Shown: piece by piece, positions 52,907-63,469 of the stretch
How positions within the stretch are numbered: the stretch's first letter is position 1
Layout of the letters: each line of letters starts with the position of its first letter
Assembly: GCA_963697285.1 (NCBI GenBank)
Contig: CAVONI010000011.1
Coordinates: 1,426,001 to 1,490,000 of the forward strand
Reading direction: 5' to 3'
Length of the DNA stretch: 64,000 nucleotides
DNA from: JAEUQQ01 sp963697285
GTDB lineage: Bacteria; Acidobacteriota; Vicinamibacteria; Vicinamibacterales; JAFNAJ01
Notes under the pieces: model-generated
What the model was told of the DNA's origin: nothing
Seen by the model: the letters and a program-made list of their open reading frames with translations, nothing else
Database searches by the model: none
Translations under genes and position numbers: made by a program

Positions 52907-53278
52907 GTGAAGCGTTCTGCCGCTGTGTTCGTGTGCCTCGCGCTGCTCCTGGCGCTGCCCCAGATGTCCTGGCGGCACGTCCACGCGCACGGGCACGACG
53001 ATCATCATGCGCAAGGCGGCGCGGTGTTTCACGCGCATGTCGCGCCGGTGGACGGCGAACTCGCCTGGCGCGCCCATGGCCCAGACGAGGACGCGCGGAC
53101 TCTCGCCACCCCGCTCGCCACGTCGCGGGTAGTCGAAGCTGACATTGCTGCCTCGCTGATCGCGTCGGTCGTGCTGCACGCCCCGCCGGCCCAGCCCATC
53201 CAGCCGCCTGAGGCTGTCTCGCGCGGACACGATCCACCTCCCGCCTCTCGATCCGGCCCGCGGGCTCCACCCGCCTAG
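52907..53278 (+). CDS. Small secreted His-rich protein, first gene of the czc operon
   Basis: The 123-residue protein starts at a GTG (52907) and has a hydrophobic signal (SAAVFVCLALLLALPQ) followed by RHVHAHGHDDHHAQ, a short His-rich metal-binding stretch. The C-terminal half is Pro/Arg-rich. Small His-rich periplasmic proteins commonly precede czcCBA-type efflux genes, and the next gene here starts 71 bases later. The role is inferred from composition and context; residues beyond about 80 show no motif. Confidence 0.6.
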   Translation: MKRSAAVFVCLALLLALPQMSWRHVHAHGHDDHHAQGGAVFHAHVAPVDGELAWRAHGPDEDARTLATPLATSRVVEADIAASLIASVVLHAPPAQPIQPPEAVSRGHDPPPASRSGPRAPPA

Positions 53279-53349
53279 CCTCACGCCATCGCTCGTCCTG
53301 AGCGCCACGTGCGTCGTTCGTTCAATCTCACACCTGTTCGGAGTTTTCC

Positions 53350-54589
53350 ATGCGCGACCTGTCGCGGTGGGTGACGGTCTCTGCCGCCTGCCTCGTGCCG
53401 ATCGCATGGGCCGCGTCGGCTCATGCCCAAGCCCTTTCCGAATCTGAAGCGGTAGCCCGCGCGCTGGCGACGTCTCCGCGTCTCGTCGCAGTGCGCGCCC
53501 GCCCGGCCCAGGTGGAGGCCGACGAGCGTGCGCGTCGTGCCGTCGCCAACCCCGCGATCCGCGTGCAGCAGGAGAGCGCCGCGGGTGTTCGCGACCGGTT
53601 CGTGCTCGTCGAGCAGGAACTGCCCCTCGACGGACGACGAGGCCTGCTCGAGCAGGCCGCCGTGCAGCCGTCGGCACGGCCGACGCCCAGGTGCGCGTCG
53701 ACGAACACCTCGTCAGGCGGGAGACCCGCGTGGCCTACACGCAGTTGCTGGCCGCCGAGGCGTGCGAACGGGTCCTGCGCACCGGCCTTGACGACGCTCG
53801 AGGCGTTGACCGGGCGGCTGCGGGCGCGGGAGCAGGCGGGCGACGGCTCGGCGTTCGATCGCCTCCGCACTGAACGCGAGCTCGCCGACTTCATGGCTGA
53901 CCGGCGCGCTGCCGCCACCGCGATCGCTGTTGCGCGCACGCGGTTGGCCAGTGCCATCGGCGAACCCGACGCTGGCGCCGCGCTCTCGGCCAGCGACGAC
54001 ATCTCGATGGCCGCACTCCCACAGCCGCTCGCCACGGCGCTCGCTGCCGCGCATGCACGCCGCCCCGCACTGAGCGCCGCGGAGTCTGACATCGAGCGAC
54101 TGACGTTCGAGCGTCGGGCGGCTGCGCGGCTGTCGTGGGTGCAGCCCGTCGTGTCTGGCGGCTGGAAGCAGACCGACGAGAACGGGCGCGCCGACAGCGG
54201 CTACGCGTTCTCGCTCGGCGTCGCTGTGCCGCTGTTCCGCCGAGGCGCCGCCGGAAACGGCATCGATCGAGAACGCGCTGCTCGGCGCCGCGGCCACGCG
54301 AGACGCAGTCATCCGCGAGATCGAGACCGAGGTCCGCGTCGCACACGCGCAGGCCGTTGACGGCCGCACGCGCGCCACCGCCTATGACGAGGAAGCGCTG
54401 GCACGCAGCCGCGACCTCGTGCGCATCGCGACGCTGGCGTACGACGAGGGCGAGATCGGCATCCTCGAACTGCTCGATGCGCACCGCACCCTGCTCGGCG
54501 CCGAGTTGCGCACGCTCGACCTCCACGTCGAGGCCCGCCTGGCGGCCATTGCCCTTGACTACTCGACTGCCGAAGAGGTGATTCGATGA
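53350..54589 (+). pseudogene. czcC: CzcC-like outer-membrane efflux protein, frameshifted
   Basis: The gene starts cleanly at the ATG at 53350, with a signal peptide and ALSESEAVARALATSPRL, then VEQELPLDGRRGLLEQA, the CzcC/TolC N-terminus. Downstream the coding sequence continues in other frames: LVRRETRVAYTQLLAAEA (53.70-53.76 kb), TTLEALTGRLRAREQAG from about 53.79 kb, and VRVAHAQAVDGRT and GEIGILELLDAHRTLLGAEL (54.3-54.5 kb). At least three shifts are needed, near 53670, 53784 and 54250. Joined, it would be about 410 residues, normal for CzcC. The end overlaps the next start (ATGA). As read, the protein cannot be made whole. Confidence 0.75.
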
Positions 54590-56126
54590 CTCGACGCGTG
54601 ATGTGGATCTCTTGCCCTGGTGCTGGCGACGGCGTGCAATGGCGCCGGGACTCCGGGGCCCTCGCCCACCGACGCCGCGGAACTGCCGACGCAGGCCGTG
54701 ACGCGGTGGAGCGAGCGCACGGAGTTGTTCGCGGAGCATCCCCCGCTCATCGTCGGCCAGCCGGCGCGCTTCGCGATTCACTTCACCGACCTGCGCACGT
54801 TCAAGCCGCTGACCGCGGGCCGGTCGATCGTGCGGCTGACCGGCCCGCGCACCGAGGCGTTCTCGACCGATGGCCCCTCGCGCCCCGGCATCTTCGGCGT
54901 GACGGTGACCCCAACGGCCCCCGGCCGGTACGTGATGCGCATCGAGGTGGCCGGCGACGTCACCGACGGCCACGATGTCGGTGACGGTACGAGGTCTTCG
55001 CCACGGAAGCCGCGATGCGCGCGCCGGGACGCCGGCCGACGAGGAGGATGGCGGCATCTCGTTCCTGAAGGAGCAGCAGTGGACGCTCGACTTCGGGACG
55101 GCCATCGCCGGAGCGGCGGCAGCATGCGCGCCGGCGCTCGAGCGTCGCAGGCAACGTGCGCCCGCGCAGCGGCGGTGAGGCGGTCATCGCCGCCCCCATC
55201 ACCGGACGCGTCGTTGCGCATGGCCAGCGCCGCCACGGTTGGCGCGCAGGTCGCCGCCGGCACGGTACTGGCGGAGCTGCTCCCGCAGAGCGCGCAGGCA
55301 AGCGATCGTCCGAGCCTCGACGTCGAACTCACCGAGGCGCGGGCGCGCCTCGGCCTCGCGCAGGCCGAGAAGGCCCGCGTCGAACGCCTGGTGGCGTCTG
55401 GCGCGGTGCCTGGCCGCCGCCTCCAGGAAGCGATGGTCGCGGAGTCGACCGCGCAGGCACGCGTGACGGCGGCGGAAGCGCGGCTCGGACAGTTGGACAT
55501 GATGCGCACCGGCCGTGGCGAAGGGAGCGCCGACAGCCGCTTCCAGGTGCGCGCTCCGATCGCGGGCGTCATCACCGAGGTTTCGGCCACGAACGGCAGC
55601 GCCGTCGAGCAGGGCGTCCCGTTGTTCCGCATCGTCGCCCTCGACGCGGTGCATGTGGTCGCGCACGTCCCGGAGTCGGAGGTGCCGCGCCTGGCGGCCA
55701 GCGTCGATGCCACGGCGCGCGTGCCGGGCAGCGACGCCGACATCGTGCTGGGCAAGCCCATCTCGCGCGGACGCCTGCTCGATCCGGCATCGCGCACGCT
55801 GCCGCTCGTCTTCCGCCTCGTGCGACCGGCCGCCGCAGATCGCCATCGGCCAACGCGTCACGGTGCGCCTGCTGACAGGCGCGCGCGAGCAGACGCGTGC
55901 CGTCCCGGTCTCCGCGCTCGTGGACGATGGCGGACGGCAGGTGGTGTTCGTCCAGGCATCGGGCGAGTCGTTCGAGCGACGGCCCGTGACACCTGGCCCG
56001 CGCGACGCGGGGTTCGTGGCCGTCGACGGCGTCAGCGCAGGCGATCGCGTGGTCGTGCGCGGCGCGCCGCTCGTGCGTCTCGCCTCGCTGTCTACCCAGG
56101 TGCCCGCGCACGGGCACGTGCACTGA
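54586..56126 (+). pseudogene. czcB: CzcB-like periplasmic adaptor (membrane fusion protein), frameshifted
   Basis: Segments in three frames join into an HlyD/CzcB adaptor. A lipoprotein-like start (ALVLATACNGAG) needs a +1 shift soon after the ATG at 54586. Then come an N-terminal domain (LIVGQPARFAIHFTDLRTFK), GISFLKEQQWTLDFGT, GGEAVIAAPITGRVVAHG, a helical hairpin (LDVELTEARARLGLAQAEKA), the lipoyl half FQVRAPIAGVITEVSA and the C-terminal barrel QIAIGQRVTVRLLTGA. Five shifts are needed and each moves the frame by +1. Apart from these the sequence is well conserved. The intact product would be about 500 residues. The N-terminal extension before the first lipoyl strand is typical of metal-efflux adaptors. 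Confidence 0.75.
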
Positions 56127-56136
56127 GGACGCGACC

Positions 56137-59100
56137 ATGATCGACGTACTGCATCCCGTGGTCGCCTGCGAATTCGCTGGTCGTTGCGCAATCGCGCCCT
56201 CGTCGTGGCGCTCTCGGCGGGATTCCTGCTGTGGGGCGGCTACGTCACGGCGCGCATGCCGATCGACGTGCTGCCCGATCTCACCGCGCCGACGGTCACC
56301 GTGCTCGCCGAAGCGCGCGGCATGGCGCCGACGGACCTCGAGACGCTCGTCACCTTCCCGATCGAGGCCGCGCTCAACGGCGCCGGCGGCGTGCGCCGCG
56401 TGCGGTCTGCCACCGCCGTGGGCGTCGCCGTGATCTGGGTGGAGTTCGACTGGGGCGAGGACATCCACCGCGCCCGCCAGACCGTCACCGAGAAGCTCGC
56501 GACGGTGGCCGACACCCTGCCGGAGGGCGTCGAGCGTCCGGTCCTCGCGCCCGGTGTCGTCGATCATGGGCGAGATCCTGTTCCTCGCGCTCGAATCGGA
56601 GCGGCACGATCCGATTCGAGCTGCGCACGACGGCCGAGACGGTGATCCGGCGCCGCCTGCTCGCCGTCCCCGGCGTCTCGCAGGTCATCGTCGACCGGCG
56701 GCGGCCAGAAGCAGTACCAGGTGCTCGCCGATCCCGCGGCGCTCGCGCACCACGGCGTCGACGCTCGACGCCGTCGAGCACGCGCGTCGCCGGCAGCAAT
56801 CGCAACACGAGCGCCGGGTTCCGCGTGGCCGGCGGACAGGAGTACCTCGTGCAGGGCGTCGGCCGGCTCGCGACCATCGACGACATCGCGCAGACGGTCG
56901 TCGCGGTGCGACGAGGGGCGGCCGGTGCTCGTCCGCGACGTCGCGCGCGTCCGCATCGGCGAGGCGATCAAGCGCGGCGAAGGCTCGCACAACGCGACGC
57001 CCGCGGTCATCATCGGCGTCCAGAAGCAGCCGGGCGCAGAACACGCTCGAGCTGACGCGTGCGCTCGACGCGGCACTCGACGACATCCAGGCCGGCCTGC
57101 CGGCCGGCATGACGATCGACAAGACGCATCTTCCGCCAGGCCGACTTCATCGAGGTCTCGATCGCGCAACCTCGTCGCGGCCCTGCGCGACGGCGGCGTG
57201 CTCGTCGTCGTCACGGTGCTGCTGTTCCTGGCGAACGTGCGCGCGGGCGTCATCACGCTCATGGCGATCCCGCTGTCGCTCGTCGCGTCGATCTTCGGCC
57301 TGAAGCTCGTCGGGGCCACCATCAACACCATGACGCTCGGCGGCATGGCGATCGCGGTCGGCGCGCTCGTCGACGACGCGATCATCGACGTCGAGAACGT
57401 GTTCCGGCGGCTGCGCGAGAACGCCGCGCCTGCCAGAGGCCGACCGTCGCCCGGCCACTCGAGGTCGTGTACCGCGCAAGCGTCGAGATCCGCAGCTCGA
57501 TCGTCTTCGCGACGCTGGTCATCCTGATCGTGTTCGCGCCGCTGTTCTTCCTCGGCGGGGTCGAAGGCCGGCTGCTGCAGCCGCTGGGCCTGGCCTACGT
57601 GATCGCGCTGTCGGCGTCGCTCGTCGTCGCCCTGACCGTGACGCCCGGTGCTGTGCTCGTGGCTGCTGCCGCGGTCGCGAGGCGTGCTGGCCGGGCCACG
57701 AACCGCGGGTCGTCACGCCTGCTGAAGCGAGCTGTACCGGCCGATCCTCGAGTGGACGCTGCACCACGCGCGGTTCGTCCTCGCCGGCGGCGGCCGTGCT
57801 GCTGGTCGCGACGATCGTGGCGTTCTTCTCGCTGGGGCGCTCGTTCCTGCCGGAGTTCAACGAGGGCACGCTCACGGTGAGCGCCGTGACGCTGCCCGGG
57901 CACCAGCCTCGACGACAGCGAACCGACTCGGCGCCGCGCTCGAGCGGCAGTTGCTGTCGGTGCCCGAGGTGGTCAGCACGGCCCGTCGCACCGGGCGCGC
58001 CGAACTCGACGAGCACGTCCAGGGCGTCGAGTCGGCCGAACTCGACGTGCAGCTGCAGATGAGCGACCGGCCGAAGGACGTCGTGCTCGACGAGATCCGC
58101 GCAGAAGGTCGACGCTGCTCCCCGGCATGAACGTGACCGTCGGGCAGCCGATCTCGCACCGCATCGACCACATGCTGTCGGGCACGCGCGCCAACATCGC
58201 CGATGAAGGTGTTCGGCGACGACCTGCAGACCCTGCGCGCGCTGGCGAAGCAGGTGCGAGGCCGCTGCCGCGACGTGCCCGGGCGTCGTCGACCTCTCGG
58301 TCGAGCAGCAGACCGACATCCCGACGGTGACGCGTGAAGTTCGACCGCGGCGCGCTGGCGTCGTTCGGCCTGCCGGCGGGCGACGCCGCGACCGGCGCTC
58401 GAATCGGCGATGGTCGGCCGCGAGGTCAGCCAGGTGATCGAGGCCGGGCGTCGCGGTTCCGATCGTGGTGCGGTACCCGCCGACCGACCTCAGCGATCTC
58501 GACACGATCGCGCGCACGACGGTCGACACCCCGGTCGGCGTGCGGGCACCGCTCGGCGCGCGTGGCGCACATCGCCGAGGACCGCAGCCCGAACTTCGTC
58601 AGCCGCGAGAACGTGCAGCGCAAGATCGTCGTGCAGTGCAACGTCGCGGGCCGCGACCTGCGCGGCGTCGTCAGCGACATCGAGGCGCGTGTCGCGCAGG
58701 CGGTCACGTTCCCGAGCGGCTATCACATCGAGTACGGCGGGCAGTTCGAGAGCGCGGCCGACGCGTCGCGCCTGCTGTTCTGGCTCGGGCTCGCCGCCAT
58801 CGTCGGGATCCTCGTGATCCTGGCGATCGGCGTTCCGCTCGCTCACCGATGCGACCATCATCATGGTGAACCTGCCGCTGGCGCTGGCCGGCGGCGTGGT
58901 CGGCGTGTGGATGTCGGGCGGCGTGCTGTCGGTGGCGTCGATGATCGGCTTCATCGCGCTGTTCGGGATCGCCACGCGCAACGGGATCATGCTGGTCTCG
59001 CACATCACGCACCTGCGCGACGAGGAAGGCGTCAGCGATCACCGCGAGGCGATCGTGCGCGGCGCGATGGAGCGGCTCGCCCCGATCCTCATGACCGCGC

Positions 59101-59276
59101 AGGCGACGGGACTCGCGCTCGTACCGGTCGCGCTGGGCATGGGGGAACCCGGCAGCGAGATCCAGGCGCCGATGGCGTTGGTGATCCTCGCCGGACTCCT
59201 CTCGGCGACCGCGCTGAACATGCTCGTGGTGCCGGCGGCGTACTGGGTGTTCGGGAGGCGACAAGTGGTCGCGTAG
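56137..59276 (+). pseudogene. czcA: CzcA-like RND heavy-metal efflux pump, heavily frameshifted
   Basis: Conserved RND pieces appear in order in rotating frames: RALVVALSAGFLLWGGY, MPIDVLPDLTAPTVTVLAEA, GVSQVIVDR, NRNTSAGFRVAGGQEYLV, RDVARVRIGEAIKRGEGSHN, VGALVDDAIIDVENVFRRLR, VGQPISHRIDHMLSGTRANI, NVAGRDLRGVVSDI and, at the end, MIGFIALFGIATRNGIMLVS. The last 410 bases (58863-59276) are in one clean frame. From 56.5 to 57.5 kb at least twelve shifts occur, each +1. Joined, the protein would be about 1040 residues, the CzcA norm. No premature stops beyond those caused by the shifts were noted. It would export divalent metals by proton antiport if intact. Confidence 0.8.
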
Positions 59277-59333
59277 ACACGCCCAGGGGATCCTGGCGCG
59301 AGGCAACGGTGAGGCTGAGCACGTAGAGGCGAC

Positions 59334-60383
59334 ATGCGGCGCGAACGACCATCGACGGCGATCGGATACGCGCTGGCTGCGGCCGCGCTCTTCGGCGTGA
59401 GCACGCCGCTGGCCAAACAGCTCCTGGACGGCGTGGCGCCGGTCGCGCTCGCCGGCCTGCTCTACGCCGGTTCGTGGGCGGGGCTGTCGCTCTGGCTGTG
59501 GCTGCGGCCGTCGCGGCCAGGCGGCCCGCTCGTCGAGCCGGGCGGATGGCCCTGGCTCGCGTCCGCGATCCTGTGCGGAGGGGTCGTGGCGCCCGTGTGC
59601 CTGATGCTCGGCCTCGCGCGCACGCCCGCGACGACCGCCTCACTCCTGCTGAACCTCGAGGGCGTGTTCACGACCGCCCTGGCGTGGTTCCTGTTTCGCG
59701 AGCACTTCGATCGGCGCATCGCGTTCGGCATGGCCCTGATCCTCGGCGGCAGCGTGCTGCTGTCGTGGACCGGCGGGACGTTGACGCTGCCAGTGGGCAG
59801 CCTGCTGATCGCGCTGGCGTGCGCGGCCTGGGGCCTCGACAACAACCTGACGCAGAAGGTCTCGCACGCCGATGCGGTGCGACTGGCGGCGCTCAAGGGG
59901 CTGGTGTCAGCCATCGTCAACCTCTCGCTGGCCGCGTGGCTCGGGCAGCACTGGCCCGACGCACCGGTCGTGGCCGGCGCGCTCATCGTCGGGTTCGCCG
60001 GGTATGGCCTGAGCCTGGCGCTGTTCGTCGTGGCCTTGCGGCACCTGGGCACCGCGCGAACGGGCGCGTACTTCTCGACCGCACCCTTCATCGGCGCGCT
60101 CGTGTCGGTGACCTGGCTGGGTGAAGCGATGTCGGGACTGCTGCTCCCCGCCACGGCCCTGATGGCCTGCGGCGTGTACCTGCACCTCACCGAGCGCCAC
60201 GTACATGCCCACCATCACGACGCGATGGCCCACAGTCATCGCCACACGCACGATGTACACCACCGGCACACGCATCCGCCGGGCACCGACGAGCGCGAGC
60301 CCCACGCGCACTGGCACGAACACGAGCCACTGACGCACGCGCACACGCACTATCCCGACGTGCACCATCGGCACGATCACTGA
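59334..60383 (+). CDS. EamA-type (DMT) transporter with a His-rich C-terminal tail
   Basis: The 349-residue protein has ten transmembrane helices in two EamA halves, with ALFGVSTPLAKQLLDGV at the first helix and GAYFSTAPFIGALVSV near helix nine. The C-terminus, residues about 290-349, is cytoplasmic or periplasmic and extremely rich in His (HVHAHHHDAMAHSHRHTHD and more). Such tails bind divalent metals. It follows the czc operon by 57 bases on the same strand, so a role in metal export or metal-dependent control is plausible. The transported substrate is unknown. GAGGCGAC precedes the ATG at 59334. Confidence 0.85.
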   Translation: MRRERPSTAIGYALAAAALFGVSTPLAKQLLDGVAPVALAGLLYAGSWAGLSLWLWLRPSRPGGPLVEPGGWPWLASAILCGGVVAPVCLMLGLARTPATTASLLLNLEGVFTTALAWFLFREHFDRRIAFGMALILGGSVLLSWTGGTLTLPVGSLLIALACAAWGLDNNLTQKVSHADAVRLAALKGLVSAIVNLSLAAWLGQHWPDAPVVAGALIVGFAGYGLSLALFVVALRHLGTARTGAYFSTAPFIGALVSVTWLGEAMSGLLLPATALMACGVYLHLTERHVHAHHHDAMAHSHRHTHDVHHRHTHPPGTDEREPHAHWHEHEPLTHAHTHYPDVHHRHDH

Positions 60384-60611
60384 CGTCGCGCGCGGGGCAC
60401 GGGCGACGCACCAGTGATCCCACGCAGCCGTGTCGCCTCGAGGCGTGCAGTGGGCGACCCGCCTGGCACCAGCAGTGCGAGTCTCGTTGCCGTTCCGGCT
60501 GGCAGATAGTAGATTCCTCGTGGTGCCGGGCGGCGGGCGCAATCGGGCGCCGCCGCGACCATCCACGGGTTTCGCCACGCCTGCCCCAGCGGCGGTCACG
60601 GATCCACGCGC

Positions 60612-62015
60612 ATGACCACACACACCGTCCCGATGTCGCCGATGGACGCGGCCTGGTACAACATCGACGGCCCCGCGAACCTCGCGCTCGTCACCGGGAT
60701 CGCGCTGACGCGCGAACCGCTCGACTTCGAGAAGGTCAAGGCGGTGTACCGCGCGCGCCTCGCACGCTTCGAGCGGTTCCGCCAGCGGGTCGTCGAGCAG
60801 GGCTTTCCCATCGCGACGCCGCACTGGCAAGACATCCCCGACTTCACCATCGATCAGCAGTTCGAGCACATCACGCTGCAGCCACCGGCCGACAGCGCGG
60901 CCCTGGCCGACCTGCTGAGCACCCTGGGCAGCACGCCGCTCGATCCGAGCCGCCCGTTGTGGCAGATACACGTCGTCGACGGGGTCGGGAGCGGCGGCGC
61001 GCTCGTGATGCGGTTCCACCACTGCATGGGCGACGGCACCGCGATGATGGCGCTCTCGCAGGAACTCTTCGACGAGGTGGCCGATGCGCCCATCGGGACG
61101 CCCGCGACGCCACGCGTGCGGCCTCACCCGCAGGCCGGTCTGCTCGACCAGTTGCTCACGCCCGCCATCGAGGTCGTGGACTGGTCGGCGCAGGCCGCGG
61201 CTTCGCTGCTCGACCTCGTCGCGCACCCCCAGCGCATCGTCGAAGGAGCCGGGGTGGCCGTCGGGGGCGTCGCGGCCCTGCTGGCCGAACTCTTCAAGGA
61301 TCCCGATCCTCAGTCACCGCTCAAAGGCGAGTTCCACCTCCCCAAGCGCGTGGCGTGGTCGGTTCCCGTGGAACTGGCCGACGTGAAGGCGATCGGACAG
61401 CACGCCGGGGCGAAGGTGAACGACGTGCTGGTGGCCGGCATGACCGGCGCGCTGCGCCACTACCTCGCCGGACGCGGCGTCGACGTGGACGCCACGCACA
61501 TGCGCGCCATGGTGCCGGTCGACCTGCGTCCGCGCGCCCGCGGCCTCGACCTCGGCAACGAGTTCGGGCTCGTCATCCTCGAACTCGCGGTCGGCGCCGA
61601 TGATCCGATGGTGCGGCTGCAGATGACGAAGGCGAAGATGGACGCGCTCAAGCGGTCGCCCGAGGCCGTCGCGATCCGGACGCTGTTCAGCCTCTTCGGC
61701 CGCGGCCCGAAGCTGATCGAGGACGTGGCGGTCGACCTCTTCGCCAGCAAGGCGAGCGTGGTGATGACGAACGTCGCCGGCCCGCTGCAGACGCTGTACC
61801 TCGCGGGCGTCCCGATCGACCGCATGATGTTCTGGGTCCCGCACCCCGGGCGGCAACTCGGCATGGGCATCAGCATCCTGAGCTACGACGGCAGGGCGTC
61901 GCTGGCCATCATCGCTGACGCGCACCTGATTCCCGATCCCGAGGTCATCACCGAGGCGTTCAACCGCGAGTTCGCGACGATGCTCGCGGTGGCGAGGCAG
62001 GCACAGGCAGGCTGA
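60612..62015 (+). CDS. Wax ester synthase/diacylglycerol acyltransferase (WS/DGAT)
   Basis: The 467-residue enzyme starts MTTHTVPMSPMDAAWYNID, as expected for the family, and has the catalytic HHCMGDG (HHxxxDG) near residue 136. The second half carries KVNDVLVAGMTGALRHYL, the NDVLVA motif, and TNVAGPLQTLYLAGV with the conserved C-terminal N-x-GP. It transfers acyl-CoA to fatty alcohols or diacylglycerol to make wax esters or triacylglycerol storage lipids, and acts at the inner membrane face. Length is standard. It is a single gene with 228 bases before it; no clear ribosome binding site was seen for the ATG at 60612. Confidence 0.93.
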   Translation: MTTHTVPMSPMDAAWYNIDGPANLALVTGIALTREPLDFEKVKAVYRARLARFERFRQRVVEQGFPIATPHWQDIPDFTIDQQFEHITLQPPADSAALADLLSTLGSTPLDPSRPLWQIHVVDGVGSGGALVMRFHHCMGDGTAMMALSQELFDEVADAPIGTPATPRVRPHPQAGLLDQLLTPAIEVVDWSAQAAASLLDLVAHPQRIVEGAGVAVGGVAALLAELFKDPDPQSPLKGEFHLPKRVAWSVPVELADVKAIGQHAGAKVNDVLVAGMTGALRHYLAGRGVDVDATHMRAMVPVDLRPRARGLDLGNEFGLVILELAVGADDPMVRLQMTKAKMDALKRSPEAVAIRTLFSLFGRGPKLIEDVAVDLFASKASVVMTNVAGPLQTLYLAGVPIDRMMFWVPHPGRQLGMGISILSYDGRASLAIIADAHLIPDPEVITEAFNREFATMLAVARQAQAG

Positions 62016-62050
62016 CGCGCGGCACGCCATCTGCCTCGGGTTGGAGCAAA

Positions 62051-63400
62051 ATGGGAGCGATGCCCGATCTTCTCGATGACGGCACGCAGCCACGGGCGCT
62101 GACGGCCGAGACGAAGTACCACCTGCTGCTGCAGATCGCCGAGCGCATCAGCGGCACGCTCGACCTCGACGTCATCCTGAACCACCTCCTCGACACCGTC
62201 GGCGAGGTCGTGCCCTACGATGCGGCCGGTGTCTTCGTGCTGACGCGCGAGGACTCCGCGCTGCGGCGCGGCCATCCCCGACAGGTGATCGCGGGCATGG
62301 CGTCGCGCGGGTTCCCTCCACAGCGGCCCGAACGCGACCCGATGTACCGGTTCGGACACGGCATCATCGGGCACGTGATCCTCACCGGAGAGTGCGTCGT
62401 GGCACCGGACGTGCGGCAGGAGTCCAAGTACGTCGAAGGCCGGCCGCAGACCCGCTCCGAGATCGCCGTGCCCATCGTGGTCCGTGACCGCACCATCGGG
62501 GCCCTGAACCTGGAGAGCGACACCTGGGGGGCGTTCTCTGCCGCCGATCTCGAGGTGCTGCACTTCTTCTCGAACGCCGCCGCCATCTCGATCGAAAAGG
62601 CGATGCTCCACAGGCAGGTGCTCGAGCGGCAGGCCATCGACGGCCAGTTGCAGATCGCCCACCAGGTGCAGGCGCGCCTCCTCCCGAGGCAGGATCCCGC
62701 CGTCGAGGGCTACGACATATCTGGCCTCAGCCTCCCGGCATTCGACATCGGGGGCGACTACTACGACTACATCCACCTGCCCGACGGCCGGCTCGGTCTC
62801 GTCGTCGCCGACGTTGCCGGGAAGGGAATACCGGCGGCCCTGATCATGTCGACATTCCGGGCCCTGCTGCGGACGTCGGCCAGGCGCAACCCGCTCGTGT
62901 CGCAGACGGTGCAGGAGATCAACACCTCGCTGGCCGAGTCGATTGGCCTGCCGGCATTCGTCACCTCGGTGTACGGCGTGCTCGAACCCGCGACGGGCCG
63001 GTTCACGTTCGCAAATTGCGGCCACAACGCCCCCCTCGTCGTCCGGGCGAACGGGACGGTCGAGCAGTTGCTCAGCAGCGGGCCGTTCCTCGGGGTGTTT
63101 GCGGGCGGCGCGTACGTCGAGCGCGAGGTGGTCGTCGAGCCCGGCGACGTGCTGGTGCTGTACACCGATGGGGTCGTCGAACTGGAGGGCGACGCCGGCG
63201 AGGACTTCGGCGTCGAACGACTGGGGTCGGTCGTCAACGCGATGCGCGGCCTCGGGGCCGGCGACATGGTCGCCGCCACGGTGTCTGCGACCCGCGATTT
63301 CGCGCACGGACGCCCTTACGCCGACGACTTCACGCTGGTCATCCTCAGGCGGAACCCACACGAGGACAGCGCGGCGACGCCGCCGCTCACCCACGACTGA
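62051..63400 (+). CDS. GAF-domain SpoIIE-type protein phosphatase (RsbU-like)
   Basis: The 449-residue protein has a GAF domain (about 20-190, VVPYDAAGVFVLTRED and RSEIAVPIVVRDRTIGALNL) and a C-terminal PP2C/SpoIIE phosphatase (about 210-430). The metal-binding residues lie in FDIGGDYYDYIHLPDGRLG and VVADVAGKGIPAALIMS, with VLYTDGVVEL and ADDFTLVIL at the end. Such enzymes dephosphorylate anti-sigma-factor antagonists in response to a ligand bound by GAF. No partner gene is adjacent. GGAG lies just before the ATG at 62051; the ATG at 62060 is an alternative. Confidence 0.93.
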   Translation: MGAMPDLLDDGTQPRALTAETKYHLLLQIAERISGTLDLDVILNHLLDTVGEVVPYDAAGVFVLTREDSALRRGHPRQVIAGMASRGFPPQRPERDPMYRFGHGIIGHVILTGECVVAPDVRQESKYVEGRPQTRSEIAVPIVVRDRTIGALNLESDTWGAFSAADLEVLHFFSNAAAISIEKAMLHRQVLERQAIDGQLQIAHQVQARLLPRQDPAVEGYDISGLSLPAFDIGGDYYDYIHLPDGRLGLVVADVAGKGIPAALIMSTFRALLRTSARRNPLVSQTVQEINTSLAESIGLPAFVTSVYGVLEPATGRFTFANCGHNAPLVVRANGTVEQLLSSGPFLGVFAGGAYVEREVVVEPGDVLVLYTDGVVELEGDAGEDFGVERLGSVVNAMRGLGAGDMVAATVSATRDFAHGRPYADDFTLVILRRNPHEDSAATPPLTHD

Positions 63401-63469
63401 CCGTATCCCCGGCGCCGCGACCCGTCGATCAGGCGGGACGGCGACGCCGATCATGACTACAATCGCCGC

